This document shows, one piece after another, positions 21,804 through 34,000 of a stretch of 64,000 nucleotides of DNA. A model generated the notes under the pieces. The model saw only the letters and a list, made by a program, of their open reading frames with translations, did not search any database and was not told where the DNA came from. The stretch's first letter is position 1; each line of letters starts with the position of its first letter. Made by a program: the position numbers and the translations under genes. Source of the DNA: Limonium bicolor (Eukaryota; Streptophyta; Magnoliopsida; Caryophyllales; Plumbaginaceae); contig JAIOTZ010000145.1 of the NCBI GenBank assembly GCA_023374045.1, positions 17,809-81,808 of the forward strand, written 5' to 3'.

Positions 21804-23284
21804 CTGGGTCGGACTTAGAACCGGACCCATCACGGTTAATGACATGCAAGACAGGCTGCCTCTAGGGTGCGCCCCTCTGAGGACCCCGGGATCCCTGTCC
21901 CTGTGGTGCCTGCTGGGTCAGTGCATCACCAGATGCAACCTCCTTGCCTTCCCTTTGTTTGTAGCTTTGGAAGTTTCCTCTTGGTTTAGCATTTTCGGGG
22001 CATACATTGGCTCGGTGTCCGGGCTTCTGACAATTGTAGCACCGGATTTCTCTCCCCTGCCAATCCTTGCCGGGATGATCTTGGTTGCACTTCCGGCACA
22101 CATAGGTGCGGCCATCGGAGAAGTTTTTGGTGAAACCGGAGCCAGAACCTAAGGTTTAGAGAGTTAGCACATTTGTGCGTGGATATACTAGATATTATAC
22201 TTGTACGATTACGAATTTAAATTAGAATTTTATCCTTAGGGGGGTGTGATCTTTGTGGCTTCGCAGCCACCGGTGCAGAAGACCCTAGCTGAAGAATCTC
22301 AACCAGGTTGCCCTTCTCAGCATGGGCACTGCTCTCACTTGGGAAGTTCTTTTGAGTTTGATTGAAGAATTTCCCTTTCTTCTTTTTCCAGCTTTTACCC
22401 TGGTTCTGCTCCTCTGCACTTGTGTTCTTACTGTTGGCTTTGCGCTTCAGCGCGGTTTCTTCATCCCTTAGTTGGCAAGTGATCTCAACGCGAGAAGCCG
22501 CGTGATAACACTCTTGAAGTTTCAGGTATTAGCCGGGATTCTTATTTAAAAGATAGAGGTAAGAATTTAAGAATTTAAGGAATTGAAGAATTACAATGGT
22601 ACTAAGGGTTTAACCGATATTTACCTGGAGGGAGGTAAACCTGGTATAGCCCATACCGTACCGAAGGCGATGGCTCAGACCGCCATAAAAGCGATCGACC
22701 AACACCTGGCCGGTGTACCCAAGGTCGGGTAGTAGACGGAGAAGAGAGGTGAAGGTGCGGTAGTACTCATCGACAGACATTTTCTCTGTCATTTTCAAAG
22801 CATCCAACTCAAGTCTTTTTCTGGTTTTGACGTGTTCAGGATAGTACTTGGATCGGAGGAGGGCTATGAAAGACTCCCAGTCAAAGGTGGGGTCATCAGT
22901 ATGGTCGTGCTTGATTAGTTTCCACCAATCCATGGCTGCATCCTTAAGGTAGTAGGCGGCTAATCTCACTCGAACTCCAGCAGGACATTCGAGGGTTTCG
23001 AAAGCAGTCTCCATTTCGGAGATGTAAGCTTCAAGTTTAGCAGGATCGCTCTCGCCTCTAAAGCATGGAGGTCGGAGATCTGCGATAGCTTTTACCCAGT
23101 TTACTTCTCTGGGTGGAGGGGGCGGGGTTGGTCCCGTTTGAGTCTGTTGGTTCTGTTGATTTTGTTGCATAGCATTGATTACTTGTGGTAGCATCTGCGC
23201 TACCGTGGCGGCGACGATCTCAGCTATCGTCTACGCGCCCGGTCCGTCGTTGGCCCCTCGGCGACCTGGACCTCTTCCTGACAT
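21804..23284 (-). pseudogene. A-minus gag with internal intron and zinc knuckle
   Basis: Gag starts with MSGRGPGRRG at 23284. Exon 1 (to 22625) holds the retrotransposon gag domain (FRGESDPAKLEAYISEMETA, then YYLKDAAMDWW and YYPEHVKTRKRLELDALK). A probable intron spans 22624-22514. Exon 2 resumes with ECYHAASRVEITCQLRDEE and a basic KKKKGKF stretch. A later segment (from about 22148) carries CRKCNQDH and a CCHC knuckle (CYNCQKPGHRANVC). Stops at 23233-23231 and 21864-21862 and a mutated splice acceptor (AA instead of AG before 22513) show decay. Gag would form the particle and package RNA. Confidence 0.9.
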
Positions 23285-23520
23285 CTGAATATTTAACATT
23301 CGCATTAGGTTGTGACATATGACATTGTGACAGGTGACAAGTGACTTGAGAACCATTGGTCATGAATTTAAGCAAAGGTATTGTTCATAAGAACGTCAAG
23401 GGTATCCGTTGTTACAAGGGTAGTTCCTAGTTAGGTTTCTTAGTATCCGTCTTAAGACGGTTGAAATCCTAACTCGGTAATCCCTATGCTCGGTAACTAA
23501 GGACATCAGAGCGTAACTAC
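23285..23520 (-). other. A-minus leader between PBS and gag
   Basis: This is a non-coding leader with similarity to the plus-strand copy (62576-63094). Nothing else is seen in it. Confidence 0.6.
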
Positions 23521-23532
23521 GCTCTGATACCA
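23521..23532 (-). other. Primer-binding site, initiator tRNA-Met type
   Basis: It reads TGGTATCAGAGC on the minus strand, 5 nt after the LTR end. This is complementary to the initiator tRNA-Met 3' end, the standard primer for chromoviruses. Confidence 0.92.
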
Positions 23533-23537
23533 CTTTT

Positions 23538-26500
23538 TGTAACACCCCTACCGTTAATCCTATGCTTACCGTCCAATCATCCCATTAATACTATCAGTTC
23601 GCAGCGGAAGACTACTACTACTACGGAGGGTGGTACAACGCCGCTAACCGCCCATACGGCTAGCTAGGCTTACATTACTTACAGTCACGATCTGATGACA
23701 TAGTATACCGAGCTACTACATTACTTACCAATACAAAAGAACATATACTTACATTGATGGATTACCGAGTGCCAAGTATATTCAATTACATCTTTCCCAA
23801 GTTTACCAAAAATTAATGAGTTCCTACAAGCTACTCATCTATGCCCAATTCCAATACTTTCACTATCCAAAAGGGTGTACCCCATGGTACACCGGCTAAA
23901 AAAAACCTACAGCCGTGTACTACTTAGTACACCATTCAAAATTCATTCATTACTGCCCAAAAGAAATCAAACTAAAACACTTCGTCATCTTCACCCTTCT
24001 CGTGTACCTGCATTCATATTAAAAACATCACCCCAAGGGGCTCAGCAAAAGCTGCGCATGAACTTCGCATATACCGCGTGCTAACAAGGGCACGCCGACT
24101 AATTAAGGTTAGATAGGCATGTTCATTAATTTCATACATGCATGCTTTACATACAACATACATTCATTCACAATACCATTCACAATCCATACAACAATAC
24201 AATCACATACACATTACTTACCTTTCCAAGGGTTAGCCAAATTGTGCATCCAGGTTAATCGGAATGCTTATTACTCTTTTACTCATTACACCTTGCTTGC
24301 TCTTGCTTTACTTACTTACTCATTCTTACTTACTTACTCTTACTCATGTTAAGTCGGTATGACCTCCGGCCCGGGGACTACACCGTCCCACCACCGGGAT
24401 TTACTTGACTCACCAATCCGGGATGCTACCCATTTAAGGGGTGTGGGCCGCGGACCAGTTTAAGAGTCAGGACTTGGATCCAACCTCTTGTGTCTCCGCA
24501 TCCTCACGTGTGGCCGATACTATATCGGACTTCTACTCATTCCAATTTAATTACCAATTTAAGTTAGATTGGTTTGCTTGTTAGGAATCAGTTAGAAGTC
24601 CAATCACAATCGCATTCGGTCACAATACAATATATCATACATACATACACACACTCATATTCATCCATACATTTCATGAATTATACAAAATATGAATTAA
24701 AGATAATATACAACAATATACAGCACTACATATTCACAAGTAAGCATGATAACTCCGATTCATGCATTTATCTTATTTGGTGATCAATTAGCACACAACA
24801 CACAAATCAGAGTAACCAAGGTAGCATACGGGGCATGAGAAATTCATACCATTCACCGTTGTACTTGTATCCGACGTTCCTTCGGTGTTCACAATCCAAG
24901 TCCTAGCATATACATACAATTTGGTGGTTAATTACCCTTACTTAACCTTACTAATTACTTTACTAACATTGCCTGGTTTATACTTACTATTTCATTGTTT
25001 TTCAAATACTTATACTTAGGTTATCTACTTACAATTATTTTCTAAGCTTGTTTATGGCCTTAATGACCCTTAAACATCATTAATTATGTCTTAATCATCT
25101 TATAATATCATTACCCACCATTACCCATCCTTACCTAAGTTTTAAAATACATTCTGGATAGATTTTGTGTTGGTCCGGGTTGTTGTCCGGGTTTACAAAC
25201 CCGGACCAACACGCTGGGACAGTCCTCGGGTAAGAAAAATGCATGGTCCGGGTTTACATCCTAGTGTACAAACCCGGACCACCTGTTTGAAGTTGCTACG
25301 GGTGAGTTTTTCGCATGGTCCGGGTTTGTGTACTACTTTGCAAACCCGGACCACTTGTTTTGGTATGTTGCGGGTATGTTTTTGGGGTGGTCCGGGTTAG
25401 TGTCTTGGTTTGTAAACCCGAACCACTCCTTTGTAAAACTTTCTGTCGAGTTTTCATGCTAGTCCGGGTTTGTGTGCTGGCACTAGTGGAAAACCCGGAC
25501 TAGCTACATTATTGCAATTTATGTAAGTTTTTGAACTTGTTTCAATTTCAAACTTCTACCAATCTCTTCCCTAGTATTTCTACATATAATCTAACATGTT
25601 TTAACTTTGTTTAAGCATTTCAAACTAGCCTAAACCAACACTATAAAAATCTGTTACATTAACCCATTACTGTAAGTTTTCCTCCTCTGTTAATATTTTT
25701 CCTTCTCCAAGAAATGCTACAGACCTTCCCATTCTTCTTCCCACTAGCTCAATGACTCTTACACTAGCCTAACTTAGTTAAACAACTCCCAGTATACCAT
25801 TTACAACTCCACTCAACTACATCACCTTTTCCTGTTACAAAACAAAGTGAAAAACCTTATTCTTTCCTTCTCTGCAACTCTCTTCTGTTTCTTTCTTTTC
25901 TCACATCAACCAAGTCTCTAATTTCTAACCAAATTTTGACAGAGGTTCCCTACATTTCTAAGTGTTCTCACCACATAATTTTTTGCACACTCAATATATT
26001 CACAACCTGTTCAACATATACATTATTCTCACATATATTTCTAATACCTCCTGCACACTTAGCATTTACACTTAGCATATTATTTTCTTGTTTTCAAAAG
26101 CTTCAAACCACAAACATAATTTACACCAATATACTCAATCCCTTCCTACTGCTACGGTGGTTTTTAAATCATTGCTAAAGCAATATACTTATACCTACAC
26201 AAGCATTAAAATTGTACAGAGGCTTCTCATTACCTTTGGTTTTCTTGATTCTTTTCCTTTCTCTCCTTCTCCTTTCTTGCTCCTCTTTCCTTCTTTGTTT
26301 TATTGATTTATTTAAGCCAAGCTACACCATGTAACAAGGCACACACATACACACCAAAAATAGTAAATTTTCTATCTCACGTGTTAACCCTAGATTATGA
26401 GAAACCACTTAAAACACTTGGTAGGTCTTACCTTGAGTTTCTAATGGAGTTTTTGAGTAGAAAATGGCAAGGCTTCAACGCTCAAGATGGAACACCAAAC

Positions 26501-27365
26501 CGGCTGACAATGGAATAGTGGTGTTACGTGAGTTTTGTATTTTTGCAAGGAAAATGGAAAAGAGTGAAGCTTTGGGTCTACTTCTTACCTTAGGACATGG
26601 AGAAAAATGTAGATCTTGAAATGGTGCTCCTCAAGCTCTAAAACGATTATACCCTCAAAAATAAAGTCGGTGGTTTTAGATTTTTGAAGGGTGGAGAAAG
26701 TTCTCCTTGACGATACGAATTCAACGGTATGGTTTTCGTAGCATTTGGTGGTGGTTTGAGGTTTCAAAAATGGAGAAGAAGACAGCTCTGTGGGTGGCAA
26801 CTTCAAATCGCCATGGCTGGACCAGAGAGGAAGAAGAGAGGTGCAGTACGTGGGGGTTGTGTGTGAAAGAGGAGAGAGAGTGCTAAAAGTGAGGTTTGCT
26901 TTTTATTTGTTTTGTTTGTTAGCACATAAGGATGGAATTAAGAGAGGGGTGTGAGAGAGGCTTATAAATCGGCCCATACTGCACACACACACACACACTT
27001 ACATTTTTATTCTCAAAGTGGACACACTAACTTATTTTAATTACACTCTCACCCCACAACTTCCTGTTTTTGACAGTTTTTACTATTTCCTCGTTTTATT
27101 GATTTTATTGGTCCTAGACCTTCATTAATGTTTATTAGTGACTATTTAGTTGACCAAAATTGTTACGAGTCTATTTGACCCTCTTAAAGTCACGTTTTCC
27201 CGGTTACCTCGAAAAACGCGCTTTAATATTCGTTTGTGTTTTTAATCCGTTTTAAGGATCCGTTTCCTTCGGGATTTGCTCCCTAATATTTATTTATACT
27301 TAATTAAGCTTCTAAATTATTTATTAGCCTAAATAATCACTATTTTTAATTACGGGGTATTTTCA
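23538..27365 (-). mobile_element. A-minus 5' LTR, 3828 bp
   Basis: The LTR is TGAAAATACCCC... to ...GGGGTGTTACA on the minus strand and is followed by the PBS. It aligns at its start with the plus-strand LTR at 58567, so both are family A. It contains the hairpin array (25170-25504), a CT-rich stretch and CA repeats (about 26980-27000). Short frames in it are not convincing genes. Confidence 0.92.
25170..25504. repeat. Hairpin array in the A-minus LTR (word TGGTCCGGGTTT)
   Basis: Five units at about 70-80-bp spacing each consist of (T)GGTCCGGGTTT, a variable 6-17-nt loop, and AAACCCGGACCA. Between hairpins the text is loosely repeated (CGGGTATG, CGGGTGAG). Confidence 0.88.
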
Positions 27366-28424
27366 GGAGTGTGGGGCTGGAGGGGACTAGAGTCAGAAGT
27401 TAGAAGGCAATGTAGTTATTTCCATTAAGTCCAAATGTAATAGGTTTAAACTCCTTTTTGCATAAGCTAATGATGAGTTTGAAAGAAGATGATAGTGGGT
27501 AAAGGTTGTAAAATTTTAAATATGGTTTTTGAAGTACAAGTTGTTGAAAGTTGTGGCCAGATCTTGAATATATAAAGTGGTGGTTAGATCTTGAATACAT
27601 AAAAGTTTAAAAGTTCAGCTTAATTTGGTATAAGTAGTGGTAGTAAGCCTTAGCATCCACAGTGAGTGTGTGTGTGGCGATAGCACCTCGATTAGTTATG
27701 TGTATTCTGTTGTGTAAGATGAGAAATAGAAAGTGATGAAAATAAAATTTAGAGTCAAAATTTACGGTGTTATAAAGGCATTCAGTATGAAGGTGGCTTT
27801 GGATGGCCTCAAAGTCGCTAAGGGGAATGAGGGTAAGGGTTCATAATTGCATGGGAAGGGGCACTACTCATGCAATTGGCAGTTCACGGAACCTTTTTGT
27901 TGATCTAGTGTTCATCTTTAACTTTCTCAGCTATGGATTTGTCCTCCTTTATATGTTTCTTGTTGTCTTGTTTTTTAGTGAGGTACATATTTGGCCTCTT
28001 TTGGATGACTTGGTGATAGTTCTTTTGTTTTTATTCTCGTAACAATCTCTTTAGTTGATGTTTGTTGGTTAGCTGGTTGGATTTTGCAAAGTGATGTAGT
28101 TAGAGGTCAGGATGTCTTAGACCTAAAAGAAGTTAAACATAAGCTTGTCAAGCTTCCATGGCCAGCTCATGTTGTTGGCGAGTCCCCTTTTAAGTTGGGC
28201 GTCATTTCATTCTCGTAATGGGGTGAGTGCACTACAAGACCTCGGCACTTAGATCTTCTCGTCTCCTAGCTCTTCTTTCTGAACAGCATTAGCACCCATA
28301 TGAGATTTTCCTTCAGGAACACTCTATGGACCAATATTTCATTTTCAGAACCAAAAAGACATGTGCCAAAATAACCGATGCTAAAAAGACCTTTGACTAT
28401 TTATTCCTTTGTTAGAGGTGTTCC
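27366..28424. other. No convincing gene
   Basis: This is the flank of the A-minus element. It is mostly AT-rich non-coding DNA. Bases 28230-28420 look organelle-like in composition but I cannot place them. Confidence 0.4.
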
Positions 28425-28650
28425 AAAAATGTCTACGATTGAGTAAATAGTTCTACGAATGAATAGATCCTTATATATCGTATTAACAATCGAAATATGG
28501 TTGAAAGAAAAAATCTCTATTTGTAGGGCTTTTCCTATACCTATTAATTCAATTGGGTCTAGAAATGATACACTGGGAGAGTCCTTTAGGTCCTCCATCT
28601 CTTTCATTCTCATTCGCTATGCCCTTTCCTCCTCTACAGGTTTTCCATAG
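28425..28650 (+). pseudogene. ycf2: Plastid ycf2 fragment (NUPT)
   Basis: The plus-strand frame reading LKEKISICRAFPIPINSIGS followed by RNDTLGESFRSS matches the N-terminal part of plastid Ycf2, a large plastid import/AAA-type protein. The fragment is short, carries an upstream stop and is surrounded by nuclear transposons, so it is a dead piece of plastid DNA transferred to the nucleus. Confidence 0.75.
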
Positions 28651-29035
28651 GTCGAAGGGATCTCTCTTGTGTGGAATGAATGAAGAATGAATAAATAGGA
28701 ATGCGGAATCAAAAAAACTTTATGGAATCATGAAAGGCGGAAAGATCTGGTTTTCTAGTCAAAGAAACTTCGTCACTTTTGTGTACCCATCGGACTCTGC
28801 CCTTTCAGGGGTTATGCTCGTCTTTTTGTAGTTGGATCTCCATGTTTTTAGAATGCTCCACATTCTACTTGACATCTAAATCTAGGTCAATACTAGCAAA
28901 TTAATCATCTTTGAACAAGGTTCCAGCCCCATGTCAAATGTGTCCGAAGGATCTTTAAAGATATGAAAGATCTCCCCCAAACTTTACGTATGACTTTAAT
29001 CGAATATGGCTTTCCACAAAATTATGTATGTATCA

Positions 29036-29170
29036 GTGAGATACCACTCTAGAAGGGCTAGAATTCTAACCTTGTGTCAGAACCCACGGGCCAAGGGACA
29101 GTCTCAGGTAGACAATTTCTATGGGGCATAGGCCTCTCAAAAGGTAACGGTGTAAGCCTTTCCTCGTTTG
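29036..29170 (+). pseudogene. Plastid 23S rRNA fragment
   Basis: AGCTAGAATTCTAACC-like sequence is followed by GGGCCAAGGGACAGTCTCAG, TTTCTATGGGGC and CTCAAAAGGTAACGG, a conserved segment of plastid/bacterial 23S rRNA (domain IV/V region). Several mismatches (for example GGCATAGGCC where GGCGTAGGCC is usual) and the small size mark it as a relic. Confidence 0.8.
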
Positions 29171-29353
29171 AACCTCACCCTTAACTTTAAGGCTAGGCTT
29201 CCAGGAAAAAACTTTGAATTGGGAGGGAGATCCTGTAACACCCTGGATTTTACCTTAAATAAAAGCTTATGAAAATACGATTCTAATGGCGTGAACGGGA
29301 TCAAAAACAGACTTCAAACGATCCCTGAAAGTGAAAAACAAAACCTATATGAC

Positions 29354-29779
29354 CTTGTGTCCGGAAGTCTGACGTTCGGACACAAGCCGAGGAGAAATAA
29401 ACTGCGAAAGTCCACTTGTCCGAACTTGTGTTCGGACATTGGTGTTCGGACACAAGTCGAGAGTTGAAAAATTGAAAAAACAAAAGCGTCTGAACTTGTG
29501 TCTGGACATTGATGTTCGGACACAAGTCGAGAGTTAAAACCCAAAGAGTCCGAACATGTGTCCGAACATGTAAGTTCGGACACAAGTTCTGAAAAATTCC
29601 TTACGTGGTCCGAACTTGCAAGTTCGGACATAAGTCGAGACTTGCAAGTTGGATTCGTCCTCGCATGTTGTCCGAACATTGATGTTCGGACAGATGTTCG
29701 GACACACTCAATACTGCGAAATTGATTTAAACTTTTGGGGCCTGTCCGAACATCGATGTCCGGACGGACGTTTGGACAG
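29354..29779. repeat. Hairpin array in LTR C (word TGTCCGAAC/GTTCGGACA)
   Basis: Six to seven units at about 65-bp spacing combine GTCCGAAC or GTGTCCG with TGTTCGGACACAAGTCGAG. The array lies 120-550 bp from the LTR 3' end, unlike the more internal arrays of families A and B. Confidence 0.85.
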
Positions 29780-30415
29780 GTCCTAAATTACAAATTTCAG
29801 TACGAATTCAGAGTTAGAAAATCACCAAAACACTTACAAAATCAATGTCAATATGTAGAGAAACGCTTAAGTAAATAAAGTTAGCAGTAGGTACCTCTTG
29901 GATATGCAGAAGCAATATTTAAAACCTTATAAGAACATCTCAGTCCGATCTATAAAATACCAAAGAATGTTGTTGTAAACATCATAAACAAGTATGACTT
30001 CAAATTTGCAGCGGAAATAAATCATCCAGGGTATTACCACCACACCCAAACCCCTGGGTGCTCAGGCTAATGAACCAATAAAATCAACGAAAATAATTGT
30101 TAAACTCATAATTCGATTTATGCGGAAGCTCCAAATAACTATAGTAATGTAATCATAAAAACCAACATATTGAATCTCAAATACTGTAACTTAGATATTG
30201 TCTCAAAACAACTCATGTTCTCCTATTCTATGTGATAGCGCAATCCCGGTCCCCAATTTAGTCATCAATACCTGCGATCAGAAAACAATAGACAAAAAAC
30301 AAAAGGGATCGCACAAATCAGAAAAACTGAGTAAATCCTACCTTAATATGTAAAATACATTTTGAAGTTCATTTTATCATTTGTCAAACAGACGAGAGGG
30401 ATCACTAGTAGAAAA

Positions 30416-30530
30416 AAGGCCTATTTCGGCGGTTCCAATGGGCCTATTTCGGCGGTTCACCTATTTCGGCAGTTCCAATGGGCCTATTTCGGCGGTTGTG
30501 AACCGCCAAAATGAGCACCGCCGAAATAGG
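30416..30530. repeat. CACTA left subterminal repeats
   Basis: Several direct copies of CCTATTTCGGCGGTTC and one inverted partner, AACCGCCGAAATAGG. In the En/Spm system such subterminal repeats are transposase-binding sites. Confidence 0.85.
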
Positions 30531-30534
30531 TGTA

Positions 30535-30726
30535 CCTATCTCGGCGGTTCTTAGAGAACAACCGCCGAGATAGACCCATGGGATTGACCGATGCTGAGAT
30601 TGACCATGAGTCTATCTCGGCGGTTGTTCTCTAAGAACCGCCGAGATAGACTCATGGTCAATCTCAGCATCGGTCAATCCCATGGGTCTATCTCGGCGGT
30701 TGTTCTCTAAGAACCACCGAGATAGG
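30535..30726. repeat. Near-perfect 91-bp-arm palindrome in the CACTA left end
   Basis: The arms 30535-30625 and 30636-30726 are reverse complements with about one mismatch around a 10-nt loop. Each arm contains smaller hairpins CTATCTCGGCGGTT...AACCGCCGAGATAG, a variant (TCTCGG) of the TTTCGG word elsewhere in the element. Confidence 0.88.
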
Positions 30727-31059
30727 GGTATTTTTTTTTGTTTTTTTCCATCCCAGCTTATATATATATATATATATATTCACCGCATTTGGTTCAATGA
30801 GACCTGTAATAAAGCTTCATCCATACAGGGAGCTCCAGCACACATTTAAAAAGTTATAAAAGCTCCCAATTAATACCAACGACGCACCACAATTTGAGAG
30901 TTAACAAAACCAATGCAATTACACTTAATTACACACTTTCATTACAAATAAAAAACAACATTACAATTCAAATCTACCATTACACCATCCACAAGTGTAC
31001 AGAGTTACAATTACATACTCGAAAAAGTTCACAAAACATCTTCATGATCATCAATTCAT

Positions 31060-34000
31060 TAAACTTGTGCAGACGAACTCCGACCATTCCTCAAGCATCT
31101 CAACAATTTGAGCATCATCATACTGACCACCTTTGAACACTTCTTCGTAAGCCTTGAAAAAAAATGAACATTAATCTAAAACGTACAAGTCTAACAACAT
31201 GTAAAGAGCATAACTGAAACTTTCAAAGAATGTTACCTTGTCTAACGAGTGCTCTGGTAAAAGGTTCGCCGCTCCTACTATGTCACTCATGAATCTCATG
31301 ACATAGTATCCACATTCTGAACCCCCAGGCTGCACCGGACACTATACAAACGCACATATTGACAGTTATAAACAAGTTTAAACATTATCACACAAATTTA
31401 TCAATTAATAGAGTACCTTGACAGTGTTCCAAGGGATGTTACTCTTCATTGTTTTATTCTGGAGAGATAATGCAGCTCTCGTGGAACTATATACATCAGC
31501 AATATATAGTTTTAAGCATCAGTATCAAGTTATGAAACAGTTAATGTTAAGTAATAATAATTGTTGTTTACGATAACAAACTAATTACCCCAGTATTGCG
31601 GTGGAGATCTTCGGTCTCTTGGCACCCGTACCAAGTGAGTCAAATTGCAAGATTCGTGGGTGCTTCAACATCACCAGCACAAGCAATGACCAATGTCGAC
31701 TGTCCACAAATTACACAATGTGTTGAAATCATTAAGCAACTAACACAAACTATATGTTTTAGATAATACTAAGAGAAATAGTCAAATATCATACCCTGAA
31801 TGATATGGCAGCATAATAAATGACTTGTTAGAACATTCAAAGAGGGCATTCGTCATATATTGCATAAGGCCTTCCATATCACTTGTCATCTGGACTTCAC
31901 TGCACATAGCAGGACACAGGAATCCAAATCTGTGATCTTCATAGACATTGATCGCCTTATTATGCACCCACCTATGAGGCAATATCATTAGTCATTAACT
32001 TTTTATTCAAACATCTAATTCATCACCAATCAATGAATTCAAAATATAAAAGGTAGAAGTCACTCACATGGCGGCCGACTTGATAATCGACACATTCAAC
32101 CAATCCCTCCTGAAGCACTCCTCGAAGTCGGACATATACATCCCAAATCGATGTATATCTTCTCCTTGAACTATATAGTGAAATATCCGCTCGGGATCTT
32201 CCACAGTGAGGGAATCACAATCAGGTGGTAGCAGCAACAACGATGAATGCAGAATCTGCATATTAGTCGACAAGCCGGCCAATATTCTTTCTCCACCAAA
32301 GCAGGTCTAAGCAAAATTTGTGGATGCCTTTGATTGCACAGGTGCGGCAATTCTTTTTCCTTTGCCCTTATCAGTCTTCGGTCGGCTCATATCCTATGAT
32401 ATTAGTCTAATTAAGTATATGGATGCAAGGTGGTATACCAATAGTTTTATAGCAACGGTTAAGAGTAAATACCTGCCCAGGGAGTCTGACCAATCGTACA
32501 GGCCACTGCACTGTCGCAGTTTGTGCGGAACGCAAGGTAGGTCTTTGTGGGATCGGCACCGGTAAACCGACGTCAGCATGCTCTGCAACAAATTCGTCCA
32601 GAAGCACTCGTGCATGGTAATGTCGGAGTGGTTCACCGTGCACAATATCACTTGGAAGAAGGGAAAAGTTTTCCCCATGCCACCATGACCTCTTCTACTC
32701 CAATTTGTAAAAACAGATGGCACTCAGTGGGTGCCTGAGTGTTATGTGGAACTTGTTTAGATAAAAATTGAGAATTCCTCTATGATGATATTAGTGATCA
32801 AGTGAAAAATCTTAATCGTCATGTACTCAATTGAAATGTTAGTCTAACCTTTAGAGATGCATAGGGAAACGGATCAGCCGAGTGGACACTACTTCTCACT
32901 ACCGGTGCACTCTGCTGCTGAATGGGTGACTCAACTGGTGGTCGAGAAACCTCTTGGCTGTCATGCTGCTGTGGCTGAAGCCTTGACATAGCCTGAGCGA
33001 TCCTCTCGTCGACGCTCTGAGTAATCCTCTGCTCCATCTCAGCCAACGCTCTCAGGTGCTCCTCGTAGCTAATCGTCTTTCCCTGGCTGATTCTGGACCC
33101 GGGTACGCCAAATGCCTGGCGGATACCAACGTGCCCACCCAAAACCCAAAACCCAATGGCACGACCTGGATGATCCTTCTTACCAAAGAGCGCGTGTAAG
33201 AGGATCATCATTCCTCTGTGAGGTCCAGGTGCCCTGGGTGAGCTGAGAGCTTAATTCACCCTAATACAAACACAAATACAGTTATTAGTTTAACATAAGT
33301 TCATATACAAATGAAATGAACAGTTTGACTAAAAATGAAATGATATCACTTACCATTTGAGCAATAACTGCTCTCGTGGCTTCATCGTATTGAGGATTTT
33401 CGGGAGTAGAGTTCTTCGGAATGTGGCTTAACTCCCACACTTTCATTCTTCTGCCACTGGCATCCAATGAGCCATCCGTGGGCAGATATCCCTTTTGCTC
33501 CCATTCTGGTACCCTTTGAGCAATACTTTTTCCACCTAAGTGGTGAGGGTACAGATTCTTCTTAGCATTTGCTTGTTGTTGCGCACGGAGAGCCTGCATA
33601 AATTAATGGGATCATGTTTAGTGAAATTGAACACAAAAAAACATAAGAAATTAAGATTAATTTATGTATGTATGACAATAAAGTGCACCTGGAACTCCGG
33701 TGTGTGACGCTCTCAACAAATTGTACCCATTGCTCTTTGTATGCCCTCGTAAACCTCCCATGGTGGTCTCTCACCGTCTCCACCATGATCTGGAGCATCT
33801 GGATCTTCTGGAGCAGGCATCTTGTAGATGTACTTGTCAGCCAACTTATTCTTGTGGTCCCGGAACTGTTTCGACATCGCTGATAGCACATCCTTTTTAA
33901 GTGCGGGATCCACGGAGAAACGAGACTACGTACATGATCATTCAGTTAGTAAAGTAAACATAAATGTTCTATTATTTCACAAAAGATCATAGTAATAATG

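Larger units (their letters stand above)
7354..27365 (-). mobile_element. Tekay/Del-type chromovirus A-minus (nested, nearly complete)
   Basis: This is a minus-strand LTR retrotransposon. Reading from high to low coordinates it has a 5' LTR, a tRNA-iMet PBS, a gag with zinc knuckle, an AlkB-bearing intron, protease-RT-RNase H-integrase, a chromodomain-like C-terminus, a polypurine tract and the start of the 3' LTR. A 9.07-kb element (9018-18087) interrupts the integrase. By eye the available LTR segments (26872-27365 against 7354-7847) differ at about ten substitutions plus several small indels, so the insertion is relatively young. The coding frame carries several stop codons, so this copy is not autonomous. 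Confidence 0.9.

Noticed and set aside
25170..25504. Regularly spaced repeats resembling a CRISPR array
   Set aside because: The repeats are inverted pairs inside a plant retrotransposon LTR, the spacers are themselves repeated, and there are no cas genes.
27803..28042. 79-codon plus-strand frame with hydrophobic segments
   Set aside because: No homology recognised, no conserved motifs, and it lies in transposon and plastid-fragment flanking DNA.
29036..29170. Functional rRNA gene
   Set aside because: It is only about 135 bp of 23S rRNA with several substitutions and no flanking rRNA sequence.
29301..29679. Minus-strand frames of 94 and 121 codons rich in Cys/Arg/Thr
   Set aside because: They are translations of the TGTCCGAAC hairpin repeats in LTR C and show repetitive, domain-free sequence.
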